Positions 23,561 to 35,319 of a stretch of 64,000 nt of DNA are shown here, one piece after another. The stretch spans positions 47,285,190 through 47,349,189 of the forward strand of contig CM061244.1 in the NCBI GenBank assembly GCA_030848705.1, in the 5' to 3' direction. Numbering within the stretch: position 1 is the stretch's first letter; every line of letters begins with the position of its first letter. The notes under the pieces are model-generated. The model did no database searches and had not been told where the DNA came from. It saw nothing but the letters and a program-made list of their open reading frames with translations. A program made the position numbers and the translations under genes. The stretch is from Heracleum sosnowskyi (taxonomy: Eukaryota > Streptophyta > Magnoliopsida > Apiales > Apiaceae).

Positions 23561-23667
23561 GGTAAAATTATCTAATTCAACTCATTATTTATGTTAGATA
23601 TAATTGCTGACGTTTGTTCAAGAGTGTTTAAAGTACCAGGTACATATCAGAGTTTATATAGAAGCCA

Positions 23668-23739
23668 GTCAGAGTTTGATAAAGTCTGACTGGGTGAAGA
23701 GTCTACATGGAAGCCGGTCAGAGTTTGTTAAAGTCTGAC
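23668..23739. repeat. Paired imperfect palindromes in the LTR U3 of element B
   Basis: Two 23-nt near-palindromes (23668-23690 and 23717-23739) have arms GTCAGA and TCTGAC around GTTTGATAAAG or GTTTGTTAAAG. They sit 49 bp apart in a duplicated segment (AAGCC.GTCAGAGTTTG). Each contains TCAGAGTTT, the complement of the element's dispersed AAACTCTGA. The same pair recurs in the 3' LTR. Confidence 0.85.
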
Positions 23740-23934
23740 AGGGTGATAGTTGACTTAGCTGTCGGTGCAAAGATAAAGATTCTAGAAGCAATATATTCTG
23801 AAGATGGAAAGAAGCAGAATATATTGATACAGCTAAGGAGACTGGACAGAAGACTGAAGCAATCCTTAATTGATAATAATTGTATAGCTAATTTATAGGA
23901 GTATCAATTAGATAAGGATTGTGTAACTGTGTAC

Positions 23935-23942
23935 TATATAAA
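23935..23942 (+). promoter_or_regulatory. TATA box in Sirevirus B 5' LTR
   Basis: TATATAAA about 344 bp into the LTR, placed to start genomic RNA within the LTR. Predicted only. Confidence 0.6.
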
Positions 23943-24137
23943 CACAGATAGGTTATCCCTAGAAGGGACGCGAACATTGAATATATTATTCTTGTAACCT
24001 AGTAGCTCTTTGTGATTCATTAACATCACTAAGAGAGAAACTGTTAATATAATTACAGTTTGTTGATTTATAAAAAGTGTTCTTGATTGTTATTCTCATA
24101 TACATACTTGATTATATTGTGTATTCGGCCTAACAAT

Positions 24138-24149
24138 TGGTATCAGAGC
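24138..24149 (+). other. Primer-binding site (tRNA-iMet), Sirevirus B
   Basis: TGGTATCAGAGC begins 3 bp after the LTR end, complementary to the 3' end of initiator Met tRNA. Confidence 0.95.
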
Positions 24150-24198
24150 CAAGGCTGTGTAATATATACAGTTTTACGATTCAAACACAGTAATAATC

Positions 24199-26522
24199 AT
24201 GTCTGAAGAAAATCAAACTGCTCCCAAGGCTGAACAGGTTAAGCCTAATTCTGTGAGTCGATATGAAACAATCAGGGTTCCAATACTCAGGCCAGTAGAG
24301 TATCCAATTTGGAAGGTGAAGATGACCATGTTTCTGGAGGCTACAGATCCAGAATACCTTGACAGAATCTATGATGGTCCTCATATGCCGACTAAATTGT
24401 CCCCTGTTGTTGATGGTCAAGAACAAAAGACTGTTCCAAAGGAAAAGAAAGATATGACTCCTGAGGACATCTCATCAATTGCAAAAGATGCAAAGGTTAG
24501 ACATCTTCTCCACAGTGCTTTAGATAATGTTATGTCTAACAGAGTAATTGGCTGCAAAACTGCCAAAGAGATATGGGATGCTTTAGAAGTCAGATGCCAG
24601 GGAACAGGTGCTATTAAGAAGAACAGAAAGACAATACTCACACAGGAGTATGAGCACTTTGATTCAAGACCTAATGAAACCTTGACTGAGACTTATGACA
24701 GATTTTGCAAACTATTGAATGATCTGTCTCTGGTTGATAAAGAATATGAGCTTGAAGAGTCTAATCTCAAGTTTCTGTTATCTCTACCTGAAAAGTGGGA
24801 TTTAAAGACAACCACAATAAGAGATAATTATGAGCTTGCTGATACAGATCTTGATGAAATCTATGGATTGTTAAAAACTCATGAACTGGAGATAGAAAAA
24901 GGAATAGAAGATTAAGCAAAAAGACAAAATCTGTTGCTCTCAAAGTTGAGGAGAAGCCCATCAAGAAGGAATCATCAAGGAAGAAAGCCAAGGGAAAGGC
25001 TTTAGTCATTAAATCTGAAAGTGAGTCATCAAACTCTGATGATGACTCAAACTCTGATGAAGCTTCTGACTCTGAGGATGATGAAGAACAGATGATGCAA
25101 ATGGCTGCATTGATGGTGAAAACCTTCAAGAAGATGGGATTCAAGAACTTTAAGAAAGGGAAGAGATTCTCAAGGAAAGATTCAAATTCTGAAAGGAAAG
25201 GTTTTAGAAAGTCTGATGGAAGGGAGACCAAGTCTGGCAAGAAGGATAAATCTGAAATCCAGTGCTACAAGTGTAAGGAGATGGGTCACTATGCTCCAGA
25301 GTGCAAGAAAGGCAAAACTGAGAAAGCACTCATCTCTAAAGGCAAAGACTGGGCAGATACTTCAGACTCTGATGATGGAGTAAATTATGCTCTAATGGCA
25401 ACTGTCAGAGATGAGACTGAATCATCTGAAAATAAGGTACCCCTAACTACTTATGCTTATGATACTGATAATATATCTGAGTTAAGAGTATATCTGAAAA
25501 GTGTACATGTTAGTTATAGGGATCAGACTTTAGAGAATGAGAGAATTAAATCTGAGAATCTTAGTCTTAAAGATAGAAACAAGTTTCTTGAAGGAGAACT
25601 TGAAAATATGAAGCAGATTCAAAAAGAAAGAGATGATGTTGTTTATGTTGAACAGGAGTTGCTCAAAAGATATAAGCAATTAGAATCTGATCTAGAAAAA
25701 GAAAGAAAAATAATCAAGACTTGGACAGACTCTGGAAGAGACACTCATCAAGTGTTTCAGACAGATTCTGTAGGTTTAGGCTATTGTGAAAATGATGAAC
25801 TTAGGTTTAAAGACAAGGTTAAGGTTAAACCACAACTTAAACCTGTGATATTTGTTCCAGAAGCCAATAAGTTAAAATCTGTTGTAATAAGAGAAGCTGA
25901 TATGGAATCAGATGAAGCCTGTGAAAGACAGGAAAATATTATAACAGAAAAACTTATGGAGTTAGAAGCTGTTAGAAAGCCAGTAAAAACTTGTGAAAAA
26001 CAGGTTAATGTTGGTTTAATGACAGGAAAACAGTTCAATCATAAGCTAAAAGAGGTAAAATCTGCCATGAAACCAAAAGGGTCCAAGAAGAATAGGAATG
26101 GAAAGATAGGCATAAATAAAAGAAATAATCACTTGCCTACTACTGGTGCTCCAAGGAAAACATGTTATAATTGTGGTAGTTCTAATCATCTTGCTAATTA
26201 CTGCACAAAGAATAAAAATATCAATTCTTTACCTTCTACATCAGGGGTAAAGAATGATTATGTTAGGGTTAGACCACAGACTTTATGCACACACTGTGGG
26301 AGCACTTGGCATTCCATTTATACTTGCAAGAGTTATCATGCTATTTATCACAACTATTATGAGCCAAAACCCAACTTGAAATGGGTTAGGGCAAACTCTG
26401 CAAGTGTAAAGTCTGACAATGTTAGTTTAAACTCTGTTGATAGTGATTCCGCTGCAAAAGCTAACACTGTTAAGAAAGACAAAGGATCCAAGCAAGTCTG
26501 GGTCCTTAAAACTAACACTTAG
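24199..26522 (+). pseudogene. Sirevirus B gag (one frameshift)
   Basis: ATG at 24199 follows the primer site by about 50 bp. The first 238 codons are a capsid-type region (YPIWKVKMTMFLEATDPEYL) ending at TAA 24913-24915. The downstream gag continues in another frame from about 24909. It holds a Ser/Asp-rich stretch, the knuckle CYKCKEMGHYAPEC (near 25263), a predicted coiled coil (about 25500-25720), then two more CX2CX4HX4C knuckles, CYNCGSSNHLANYC (near 26164) and CTHCGSTWHSIYTC (near 26288). The frame ends in TAG at 26520-26522. The mid-gag shift near an A-rich run is probably a mutation, since element A reads through the equivalent place in one frame apart from a stop. Confidence 0.85.
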
Positions 26523-26535
26523 TGTTTGTTTGTGA

Positions 26536-29500
26536 TTGCAGGGTATAAAAGAGAGCACACTTATCTTGGACAGTGGATGCTCAGGACATATGACTGGAAA
26601 TAAGGCCCTGCTATCAGACTTTAAGGAGAAGGCTGGCCCAAAGGTTTCTTATGGTGATGGCAACATAGGACACACTCTGGGATATGGCAATATTAATCTT
26701 GGAAGTGTCATCATCACAAATGTAGCTCTAGTCTCAGGACTCAAGCATAATCTGCTATCTGTGAGTCAAATCTGTGACAGAGGAAACCATGTAGATTTTC
26801 ATACTGAATACTGTGAAGTTATCAGTAAATCTACTGGAAAAGTTGTTCTAGTTGGACACAGGCGCAACAACATTTATGAAGCAAGTTTGGTAACAAACTC
26901 TGATGGAAAAACAGTGTGTCTGACTGCAAGAATGTCAAATGAAGAGAGTTGGAATTGGCATAAGAAGCTCTCTCATCTCAATTTGAACAACATAAATGAG
27001 CTTATAAGAAAGGATCTTGTAAGGGGACTTCCAAAATCAATACTCAGTCTAGATGGCCTATGTGATTCTTGTCAAAAGGCAAAGCAAAGGAAGTCATCTT
27101 TCAAGAGCAAATCTGAATCTTCAGTAGTGGAACCTTATCATCTTCTACATGTTGATCTCTTTGGACCAGTGAATGTGATGTCTATGGGCAGAAAGAAATA
27201 TGCTCTAGTAATTGTTGATGAATATACTAGATATACATGGGTGTATTTCTTATCAAAGAAGGATGAAACTGCTCAAACTCTGATGGATCATGTAAATCTA
27301 CTGGACAAAGGATCACAGCACAAAGTCAAAATTATAAGGAGTGATAATGGAACTGAATTCAGAAACTTAATCATGGAATCTTTCTGCAAGGAAAGAGGAG
27401 TGAAACAAGAATTTTCTGCACCTGGAACTCCACAGCAAAATGGTGTAGTTGAAAGAAAGAACAGAACTCTAATCGAAGCTGCTAGAACTATGCTTGATGA
27501 AGCAAAATTACCAACTTATTTCTGGGCAGAAGCTATTCAAACTGCTTGTTTTACTCAAAATGCAACATTGATCAACAAGCATGGGAAAACACCATATGAG
27601 ATGGTGAAAAATAAGAAGCCAAATTTGAAATATTTTCATATATTTGGATGCAAATGTTTTGTGTTGAAGACTCATCCTGAACAGTTGACCAAGTTCGAGT
27701 TAAAAGCTGATGAAGGAATCTTTGTTGGTTATCCATTGTCAACAAAAGCATTCAGAGTCTACAATCTGAGAACTAAAGTGATCATGGAATCCATACATGT
27801 GTCATTTGATGACAAGAAAATAACTGGACTTGATGACTTAGATGGATATGATCAACTGCGTTTTGAAAATGAAGGTTTATTCTCTGATGATGTAAACTCT
27901 GATGAAGCAGTACCGACAAACTCTGATGAAGCGGTTCTGATAAACTCTGACGAAGCATACTCTGAACCTCTACTGATAAATACTGGAGAAGCTGGAAATT
28001 CTCAAATTGAACAAAATAGAGAATCAGTTGAGGGGGAGCGTGAAGAAGCTCAACAAGACACAGAAAATGAGTCAGTTGAGGAAACTGATTCAAACTCTGA
28101 CAGTTCAAACTCTGAGCCATCCAAATCAGGGGGAGCCTCAGATACTGCAGAAAGTCAACATATGAATCAGGAGAGCATGGATCAAGGGGGAGGATCCAAT
28201 AATGATGCAAGAAACCACTTACCAACAGCAAGAAAGTGGACATAGGCACACACACCTGATCTCATAATTGGAGATCCTGATGCTAGTGTGAGAACTAGAA
28301 GTGCAAAAAATAATGAGTGTCTGTATCATGCTTTCTTGTCTCAAACAGAACCAAAGAAAGTGGAGGAAGCTCTTCAAGATGCTAATTGGATTACAGCAAT
28401 GCAAGAAGAGTTAAATGAATTTGAAAGAAATGAAGTCTGGACACTTGTACCTAGACCAAAGAATAGATCAATTGTAGGTACAAAGTGGGTTTTCAGAAAC
28501 AAGACTGACAGTGAAGGTGTGATTACAAGAAACAAGGCTAGACTTGTGGCTAAAGGTTATTCACAACAGGAAGGAATTGACTATGATGAAACCTTTGCTC
28601 CAGTTGCAAGATTGGAGGCCATAAGAATTTTTCTGGCCTATGCTGCACACAAGAAGTTTAAAGTCTTACAGATGGATGTAAAAAGTGCTTTTCTCAATGG
28701 GAAGCTTGAAGAAGAAGTGTTTGTTGAACAACCACCAGGATTTGTAGATCCCAAGCATCCAGATTATGTCTACAGGCTTGACAAGGCATTATATGGACTA
28801 AAGCAAGCACCAAGAGCATGGTATGAAACTCTTACTCAATTTCTTTTAGAAAGTGGGTTCACAAGAGGTACAATTGATAAAACCTTGTTTTATTTCAATT
28901 CTGGTGATGATTTGCTTTTAGTTCAAATTTATGTAGATGATATTATCTTTGGATCTACTAATGACAAACTTTGTAAGAAGTTTGCAAAGCTTATGCAATC
29001 CAGGTATCAAATGAGCATGATGGGAGAGCTTAGTTATTTTCTAGGCTTACAGGTCAAGCAAACAGATGATGGTATTTTTATCAATCAAGCAAAATATACC
29101 AGAAATCTTCTCAAGAAATTTGGTATGCTTGATAGTTCATCTGCTACAACTCCCATGGCTACAGCAACAAAGCTAGACAAAGACACAGCAGCCTCAGTAG
29201 ATATGACAAACTACAGAGGAATGATAGGGTCTTTACTGTATCTTACTGCAAGTAGACCTGATATCATGTATGCAACATGTCTTTGTGCTAGATTTCAAGC
29301 AGATCCCAGAGAGCCTCATCTAACAGCTGTAAAAAGGATTTTCAAATATCTCAAAGGAACCATAACCTTAGGTTTGTGGTATCCTAGAGAATCAGAGTTT
29401 AAGCTAATTGGTTACTCTGATGCAGATTTTGCAGGCTGTAAGATAGACAGAAAAAGTACAAGTGGAAGCTGTCAATTTTTAGGTGACAGATTGATTTCTT

Positions 29501-29874
29501 GGTACAGCAAGAAACAAAAATCAATTTCCACATCCACTGCAGAAGCAGAGTATATAGCTGCTGGTAGCTGTTGTGCACAGATTCTGTGGATGAAGAATCA
29601 GTTGCTGGATTATGGTTTGAGGTACTCTAAAATACCTATTTTCTGTGATAACCAAAGTGCTATTGCTATGACAGGTAATCCAGTACAGCACTCCATGACA
29701 AAGCACATCAGCATAAGGTATCATTTTATCAGAGAACATGTGGAAGAAGGAAACATTGAGCTTCATTTTGTGTCTACAGACCAACAACTTGCAAATATCT
29801 TCACCAAACCTTTGAGTGAAGCTACTTTTACAAGATTGGTAAATGAACTTGGAATGATCTCTGGTTCTGACTAG
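26536..29874 (+). pseudogene. Sirevirus B pol: protease, integrase, RT, RNase H (one stop)
   Basis: Reading begins at LQGIKES 13 nt after the gag stop, with no ATG. Protease has LILDSGCSGHMTG. Integrase has HKKLSHLNL with a CDSCQ zinc end, DLFGPVN, SDNGTEFRN and PQQNGVVERKNRT. An in-frame TAG (28243-28245) lies in the linker before IIGDP. RT has QMDVKSAFLNGKLEEEVF and YVDDIIFGS. RNase H has YSDADFAGCKIDRKSTSG and STAEAEYIAA, ending LANIFTKPLSEATF. Motif residues look intact, so one nonsense change is the main damage. The C-terminal part of integrase holds three NSDEA repeats encoded by AAACTCTGATGAAGC-like units (27895-27960). Confidence 0.9.
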
Positions 29875-30673
29875 AGATACGGGTTAGACTCAAATTCTAT
29901 ACATGTTTGATTTTTAATGCTCATGATTCCTTTGCATGTATTAACTGATATGAGTACCAGTGTCATAAACTCTGAACGTAAACTCTGGTGCTAAACTCTG
30001 ATAGTCATAAAAGTGTTGGTCATACTCTGATAGTTACAGTCTAATGCTATACTCTGATTGTAATTTTGTCTGAAACATAAGGACCAATGAAGAAATTTGT
30101 ATGAGGCATAATTCTCAGTAAGTAATTATGAATCCTAAAGAGTTTATTGACAAAGAAGGATAAATGGTAAACACTGATGTATTGTGTGAAATACACCGAG
30201 GTAACTTTGTTTTAATCTCTGATGGTTAAAATAATTTCTTTGTTTCAGACATTTTATAATTTTGAGATTAGACATTTGTTTAGAAATTCGAAAGAGTATG
30301 AGTACAAACGGTTCATTTTTGTATTAAACAGAGGAGAGAGAAGTTGAGTGTTTTGAACAGTGTGAAAAGCGGTAATTATGACTATTTTTACTGCGCGTGT
30401 GTATTGGAAGTTATTACATACAGCTGTCAGCGAATACATGTTTGACATCTGTCCCACTCACACATTTTTCAAAGACGCCTGCTGTGTGTAGTAATGATTA
30501 AAACGATTGGGTTTTAATTTTTACTGCTATTATTTAAATTTACTACACATAAACGGTTCATTCTTTTACACACCTCAACTTTTCATAAGCTTTTACTCAC
30601 ACACATTGTCTCAAACACTTTCACTGCATACACTATAATCTATTCTCTGTTTGTTTTCTTCTAAACTGTTCTA
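29875..30673 (+). other. Sirevirus B spacer between pol and accessory ORF
   Basis: No gene is seen. Five ACTCTG motifs (three of them AAACTCTG) lie close together at 29966-30060, evidence that the motif is kept outside coding sequence. A promoter for the accessory ORF might lie here but I see no clear TATA box. Confidence 0.65.
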
Positions 30674-33600
30674 ATGGCTACAACAATGTTTATTGCTTCT
30701 GGGTTAGAATTTGTTCCTAACAATTACTCAGCTCCTTTAGTAAATGAGAACGCACCGGAGGCGTTTCATTTGATTCAGAGTTTCTTGTCAAACTCTGATA
30801 TCGGCACTGCTCTCACCGCACCCTCGAAGCTGTCTGCAACTCAGATTCGGACTTTTTGGCAAACAGGTACTTATGATAATGGAGGAGAGACTGGTTCTCC
30901 ATCTATCATTTTTGAGTTTCAAGGAGATGAATTTACTGTTACTCCTACTACTGTTCGTGATGCTTTGGGTCTTGAAGATTTCAATGCATTCACAATCTCT
31001 GTTGGAGATTTTGAATTAGTCAGAATGATGAGGGAGATAGGCTACTCTGGACCTTTGACAAAGATAGGTCAACTCAAAAGGCCATTTTTGCGCAAGGAGT
31101 GGAGCTTCTTTTTCGATTGCATTACTCGGGCTTTTGGAAAGAAGTGCACGAATTGGGATGCGATTCCCACGGATAGTCTGCAGATCGGGTATTCTCTTCT
31201 CTATGGCAGTCACTTTGATGTTGCTAGATTAGTTTTAACTAATATTGGTGAGAAAATGCTAGAGAATAGGAATGTTGTTTACTTCTCTAGATTTTGTCAG
31301 TTAATATTCAACTTTTGCTGTCCTAATGTTGAGATTTTAGAGGATGATGTTATCCTCTCATTTAAATTGCATAAACGCATATTTTCTGATCTCACTAACA
31401 AGGATAACAAGAAAGGAGATGTTGGTGTGTTACTGTTGCCTGAGTATGTGCAACAATTCTTGGTCAACTTACAACAACAACAACAACCACAACTGGCAAA
31501 CACTGAAGCTGGACCTTCTGTGTCTCAACCACAAAGGTCAAAGAAATCTAAAGTAAGGGCTGTTAAGTCTGTCAGGATAAACACTGAAGCTGGGGCATCA
31601 AATGCTGATGATATGCCTCAGAAGAGAAGAATGAAGAAAAGAAGAGCCAATAGGGCAAAGTCTGATATTGTTGATGAAGAGACTGAAACTGATGAAGAAA
31701 CTCTTCATCAGAGAAAAAGAAGATTGGTAGCAGCACATCTGTTTGGTGCTGAGAATATCTCTTCAAATGCTGTTGAAGATCTTGAAATTGAGATTCCCGA
31801 AGATGAAATTGTTCCTGAGGATAGAGTTTTTATGGAGACTGTTCTTCAAGATGAAGCTCCTATATCAAACGCTGATGATGTAGTTGAGGAAGCTGCAAAT
31901 GGAGATGCAGATGAAGCTCCTGAAATTCTTGTTCAGGAGGCTACAGGAGATGCAGATGCAGAGGCTGAGATTTTAGGATTTGATATGGAATTTGAAGCAC
32001 ACAACTCTGTACACTCTGACCATCTTGAAGTTTTTGATGAAACAGAGGGTGTGGAAGCTGATCACACAGTTATTCTTGAAGATTCTATGGCTACCCACAC
32101 AGAGATTCTCTCTGTTACTCACCAGGTAATTGAAAAGGGTGAGGAAGTTGATCAGACCTTAAATACTGATGCTACTGAGAATGTTGCTGTACATGCTACA
32201 GAAACTGTTCAAGAGATTATTGCAGAGATTCCAGTACAAGAGGCTGTCGCTGAAAATGTTGAGAATATTTCAAAGACTGTTGCAAACTCTGATGCAGAGC
32301 CTGATGAAGAGAATGCTAATGATGATGATAGTTCTGCTCGTTCCCAAGAGGAGTTATTTGGTAGTCAAGTAAACTCTGATGAGCTAAGAGAGGTCAATCG
32401 AGCTACGGCTGAGCATTTTCAAGATATGTACTACAATAGATAGGCTGCTGCAGATTGTATCTTTTCAGCACAGAGGGCAGCTGATTTTCTTGGTGATTCT
32501 GTGAAGACAATTTCAACTCCTGATATTCTTACAAGTCTGAAGGCTACTGTGATTCAAATTAAATCTCTCCACAACAGATTTGATGAGTCTCATAAGGAAG
32601 TCACTGCTTTGAGGAATGAAGTTGGTCTGCGAGATCTCACTCTGAAGAATGATATAACTTATTACAATTCCATGTTCAAGAAGCAAGCTAAGGACTCTGA
32701 TGACATTCAGAAGAGGCTTGGGAAAGTTGAGGACAACCAGACTGCTATGTCTGCCCAACTGACTTCGATTTCTAATGCAATTGAGTTGTTGACATCAGTA
32801 CTACTTTCTGATGATGTCAAAAAGGGGGAGAGTGTACCAAGTGACAAATGCAAAGACACTCAAACTTTGAGACGGAGGGATGATGGTAATGATGGTGGAA
32901 ACAAGGGCGATGGAAAGAGAAATGCTGATAGCAGACTACTTTCAAGAAGATCAAACTCTGATAAAAGATCAAACTCTGGAAAGGGACATGCAAACTCTGC
33001 CAGTGGTTCAAGATTCAAAAGTTTGATAATCTCTGATAAGCCTACTAAAGATGAGGAAATTGCTACCAAGGTGTTTATGGCAGAACATGGAAAAGATGTT
33101 ACAATTGAAGATATCCAAGCTGAAGAGCAAATGCTTGCTGAGGAACACAGGAAGAATCTTGAAACTGGAATCTACAAGAAGAAGGAAATCAAGGCTCCTA
33201 GAAAGAAAGAAAAAGGAATTGTTATCAAAGAGAATGTAAACTCTGATCAGAGTTTACAGTACTCAAGGAGGCCTGTGATTAAAAATGCTGACAAAGGAAA
33301 AGGTAAACTGGTAGAAGAAGAACAGTTACCTAAGAAGATTTATTCAACCTCTTACATTGCTCAAGTTGAAACAAGATTAGTTAAATCAACCTCTGACGCT
33401 GCTCAAGTTGATGTTTCTACTAAAGTTATGACAACCTCTGACGTTGCTCAAGTTGTACAGAAATCTACACAACTTCCAGGATTCAGCAAACCTAAAATTC
33501 TTGAAGAATTAAAGCTTGAAGCTGTGAATTTCTCAGAAACCAGAACTGTATTGGGAAAAGAAGCTTTTGATAAATCTGGACTGGGATCACACAGAGAGAG

Positions 33601-34237
33601 AAGAACAAATAACAGATCTCAAGATAACATTTCACTGGCAGAACCTGGTATTGGGGTTACACAAGAAAACCTTGATAAGTTAGAATCTGTTCAGTTGATT
33701 TTTCACAAAGTATTGAAGAAGCAGTTTTTGTTATACTTCATGAGTGATGGAAGAGTTTATAAAGTTGGAGAATCTGATGTTAATCTCAAATCATGGGAAG
33801 AACTGGAATATGTACTTTATCTTCTAAAAGTCAAAAACAGACATACTCATGATGTTGCTCAAGTTTTGAGAGAAAAGATGCTGAGATCTAAAGCTATGCT
33901 TGGAGGAGGAGTCTCAAGTGTTTACATTCCAAAGTATAGGGATCATACTGGAAAGTTAGTGGAGATGAAGAGAAACAGTGCTAGATTTAGAACATCACTT
34001 GGAACAAAAGTTTTAGAATTTAATCTAGAGTCAGACAAAGCTCATTACATTCGGCTAGGAAATGATATGAGAAGAAACAACATATATTCTCTAAGAGCTG
34101 CTATCTACCAAATGGGGGAGAGTGATTCAGAACTTAAAGAGCTAAAAGAGATTATGATAAATGAGCTAGAGAAGGCTGAAAGAAGATTGCTGATTGATTA
34201 TCTCAGGACAGTACCTGATATTGAAGAAGTCAAGTAA
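30674..34237 (+). pseudogene. Sirevirus B accessory ('env-like') ORF with one in-frame stop
   Basis: Open from ATG 30674 to TAG 32441-32443 (589 codons), then in the same frame to TAA at 34235-34237, so one stop splits a protein of about 1,187 codons. Residues 1-270 form the domain shared with element A (FLRKEWSFFFDCITRAF). A glutamine run follows, then a basic nuclear-localisation-like cluster (QKRRMKKRRANRAK, near residue 315-330), a long acidic region, a coiled coil just after the stop (LKATVIQIKSLHNRFDESHK), and a more ordered C-terminal part after 33680. No signal peptide or membrane segment is visible. Function unknown; nuclear location is inferred. Confidence 0.8.
33236..33257. repeat. 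Perfect 22-nt palindrome made of the AAACTCTGA motif
   Basis: Forward and reverse motif copies meet at TGATCA, with arms GTAAACTC and GAGTTTAC. It lies inside the accessory ORF (VNSDQSLQ) and could form a cruciform or RNA hairpin. Confidence 0.9.
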
Positions 34238-34390
34238 AGTCTGACTGTAAGTTTTTATGTTTTCTGTTCTAAGTTAAATTTAAACTCTGTTTTAAAATTA
34301 AACTCTGCTATATTTTAAACACTGCATTTGTTATATGTTTTGACATCATCAATTATCTTTTTAACTTGTACATTTTAATATGAACAAGTT

Positions 34391-34398
34391 GGGGGAGA
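34391..34398 (+). other. Polypurine tract of Sirevirus B
   Basis: GGGGGAGA directly before the 3' LTR (34400). The core GGGGGAG also occurs at 28031, 28127, 28186, 32822 and 34113 within ORFs. Confidence 0.9.
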
Positions 34399-34399
34399 T

Positions 34400-34943
34400 T
34401 GTTAGATATAATTGCTGACGTTTGTTCAACAGTGTTTAAAGTACCAGGTACATATCAGAGTTTATATAGAAGCCAGTCAGAGTTTGATAAAGTCTGACTG
34501 GGTGAAGAGTCTACATGGAAGCCGGTCAGAGTTTGTTAAAGTCTGACAGGGTGATAGTTGACTTAGCTGTCGGTGCAAAGATAAAGATTCTAGAAGCAAT
34601 ATATTCTGAAGATGGAAAGAAGTAGAATATATTGATACAGCTAAGGAGACTGGACAGAAGACTGAAGCAATCCTTAATTGATAATAATTGTATAGCTAAT
34701 TTATAGGAGTATCAATTAGATAAGGATTCTGTAACTGTGTACTATATAAACACAGATAGGTTATCCCTAGAAGGGACGCGAACATTGAATATATTATTCT
34801 TGTAACCTAGTAGCTCTTTGTGATTCATTAACATCACTAAGAGAGAAACTGTTAATATAATTACAGTTTGTTGATTTATAAAAAGTGTTCTTGATTGTTA
34901 TTCTCATATACATACTTGATTATATTGTGTATTCGGCCTAACA
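34400..34943 (+). repeat. 3' LTR of Sirevirus B (544 bp)
   Basis: Same as 23592-24135 except for three substitutions: AGAGTG/ACAGTG, GCAGAA/GTAGAA and GATTGTG/GATTCTG. Confidence 0.97.
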
Positions 34944-35319
34944 ATTTACCTAAAAAATTACAATAGTACTGAAAAACAAAAAAAAAGAATTAATAGTATC
35001 AATGTATGTGTTAGGCTCAAGGCATGTCTGAATACCACTATTAACAAGCCTACACATTGTTACTATGTCACTCTACATGACCTAGTGAAGTTTATCACTG
35101 GGATATAGTATAGGTCTCCATTGTACTTGTCTTGTTCTCATGTACTTAGCTTTATTCTGTATGCTCAAAGTTATAATGAGCTTAGTAAGTTTCTTGCACC
35201 TAGAATGTACATAGGCCATGGAATAATTGTCCTGGAAGAAGTTCAATTTGTTCATGCAACAGGATTGGAGTGAATAAGGCCTTGAAGAAATAAGTTGCAG
35301 AAATTTGTCTAAGTCCCTA

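Larger units (their letters stand above)
23592..24135 (+). repeat. 5' LTR of Sirevirus B (544 bp)
   Basis: It runs TGTTAG...CTAACA and matches 34400-34943 at 541 of 544 positions. It contains two imperfect palindromes and a TATA box. Confidence 0.97.
23592..34943 (+). mobile_element. Complete Sirevirus-like Ty1/copia element B
   Basis: An 11,352-bp element flanked by the 5-bp duplication ATTTA (23587-23591 and 34944-34948). The two 544-bp LTRs differ at three positions that I counted, so insertion is recent (about 0.2 Myr if 1.3e-8 substitutions per site per year applies). Order: LTR, iMet primer site, gag, pol, 0.8-kb spacer, large accessory ORF, polypurine tract, LTR. One frameshift and three stops break the ORFs. 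The oligomer AAACTCTG occurs at least 23 times in the internal region, all on the coding strand, and its complement three times in each LTR. Confidence 0.95.

Noticed and set aside
23707..23898. 63-codon ORF at the 5' end of element B
   Set aside because: It lies in LTR U3 and is interrupted in the other LTR by one substitution (GCAGAA to GTAGAA).
24895..24915. Programmed frameshift in gag of element B
   Set aside because: An A-run is present, but the shift is before the zinc knuckle inside gag and element A does not shift at the equivalent place, so mutation is more likely.
30674..34237. Envelope protein gene
   Set aside because: No signal peptide, membrane segment or cleavage-site pattern is visible; basic nuclear-localisation-like and acidic regions dominate.
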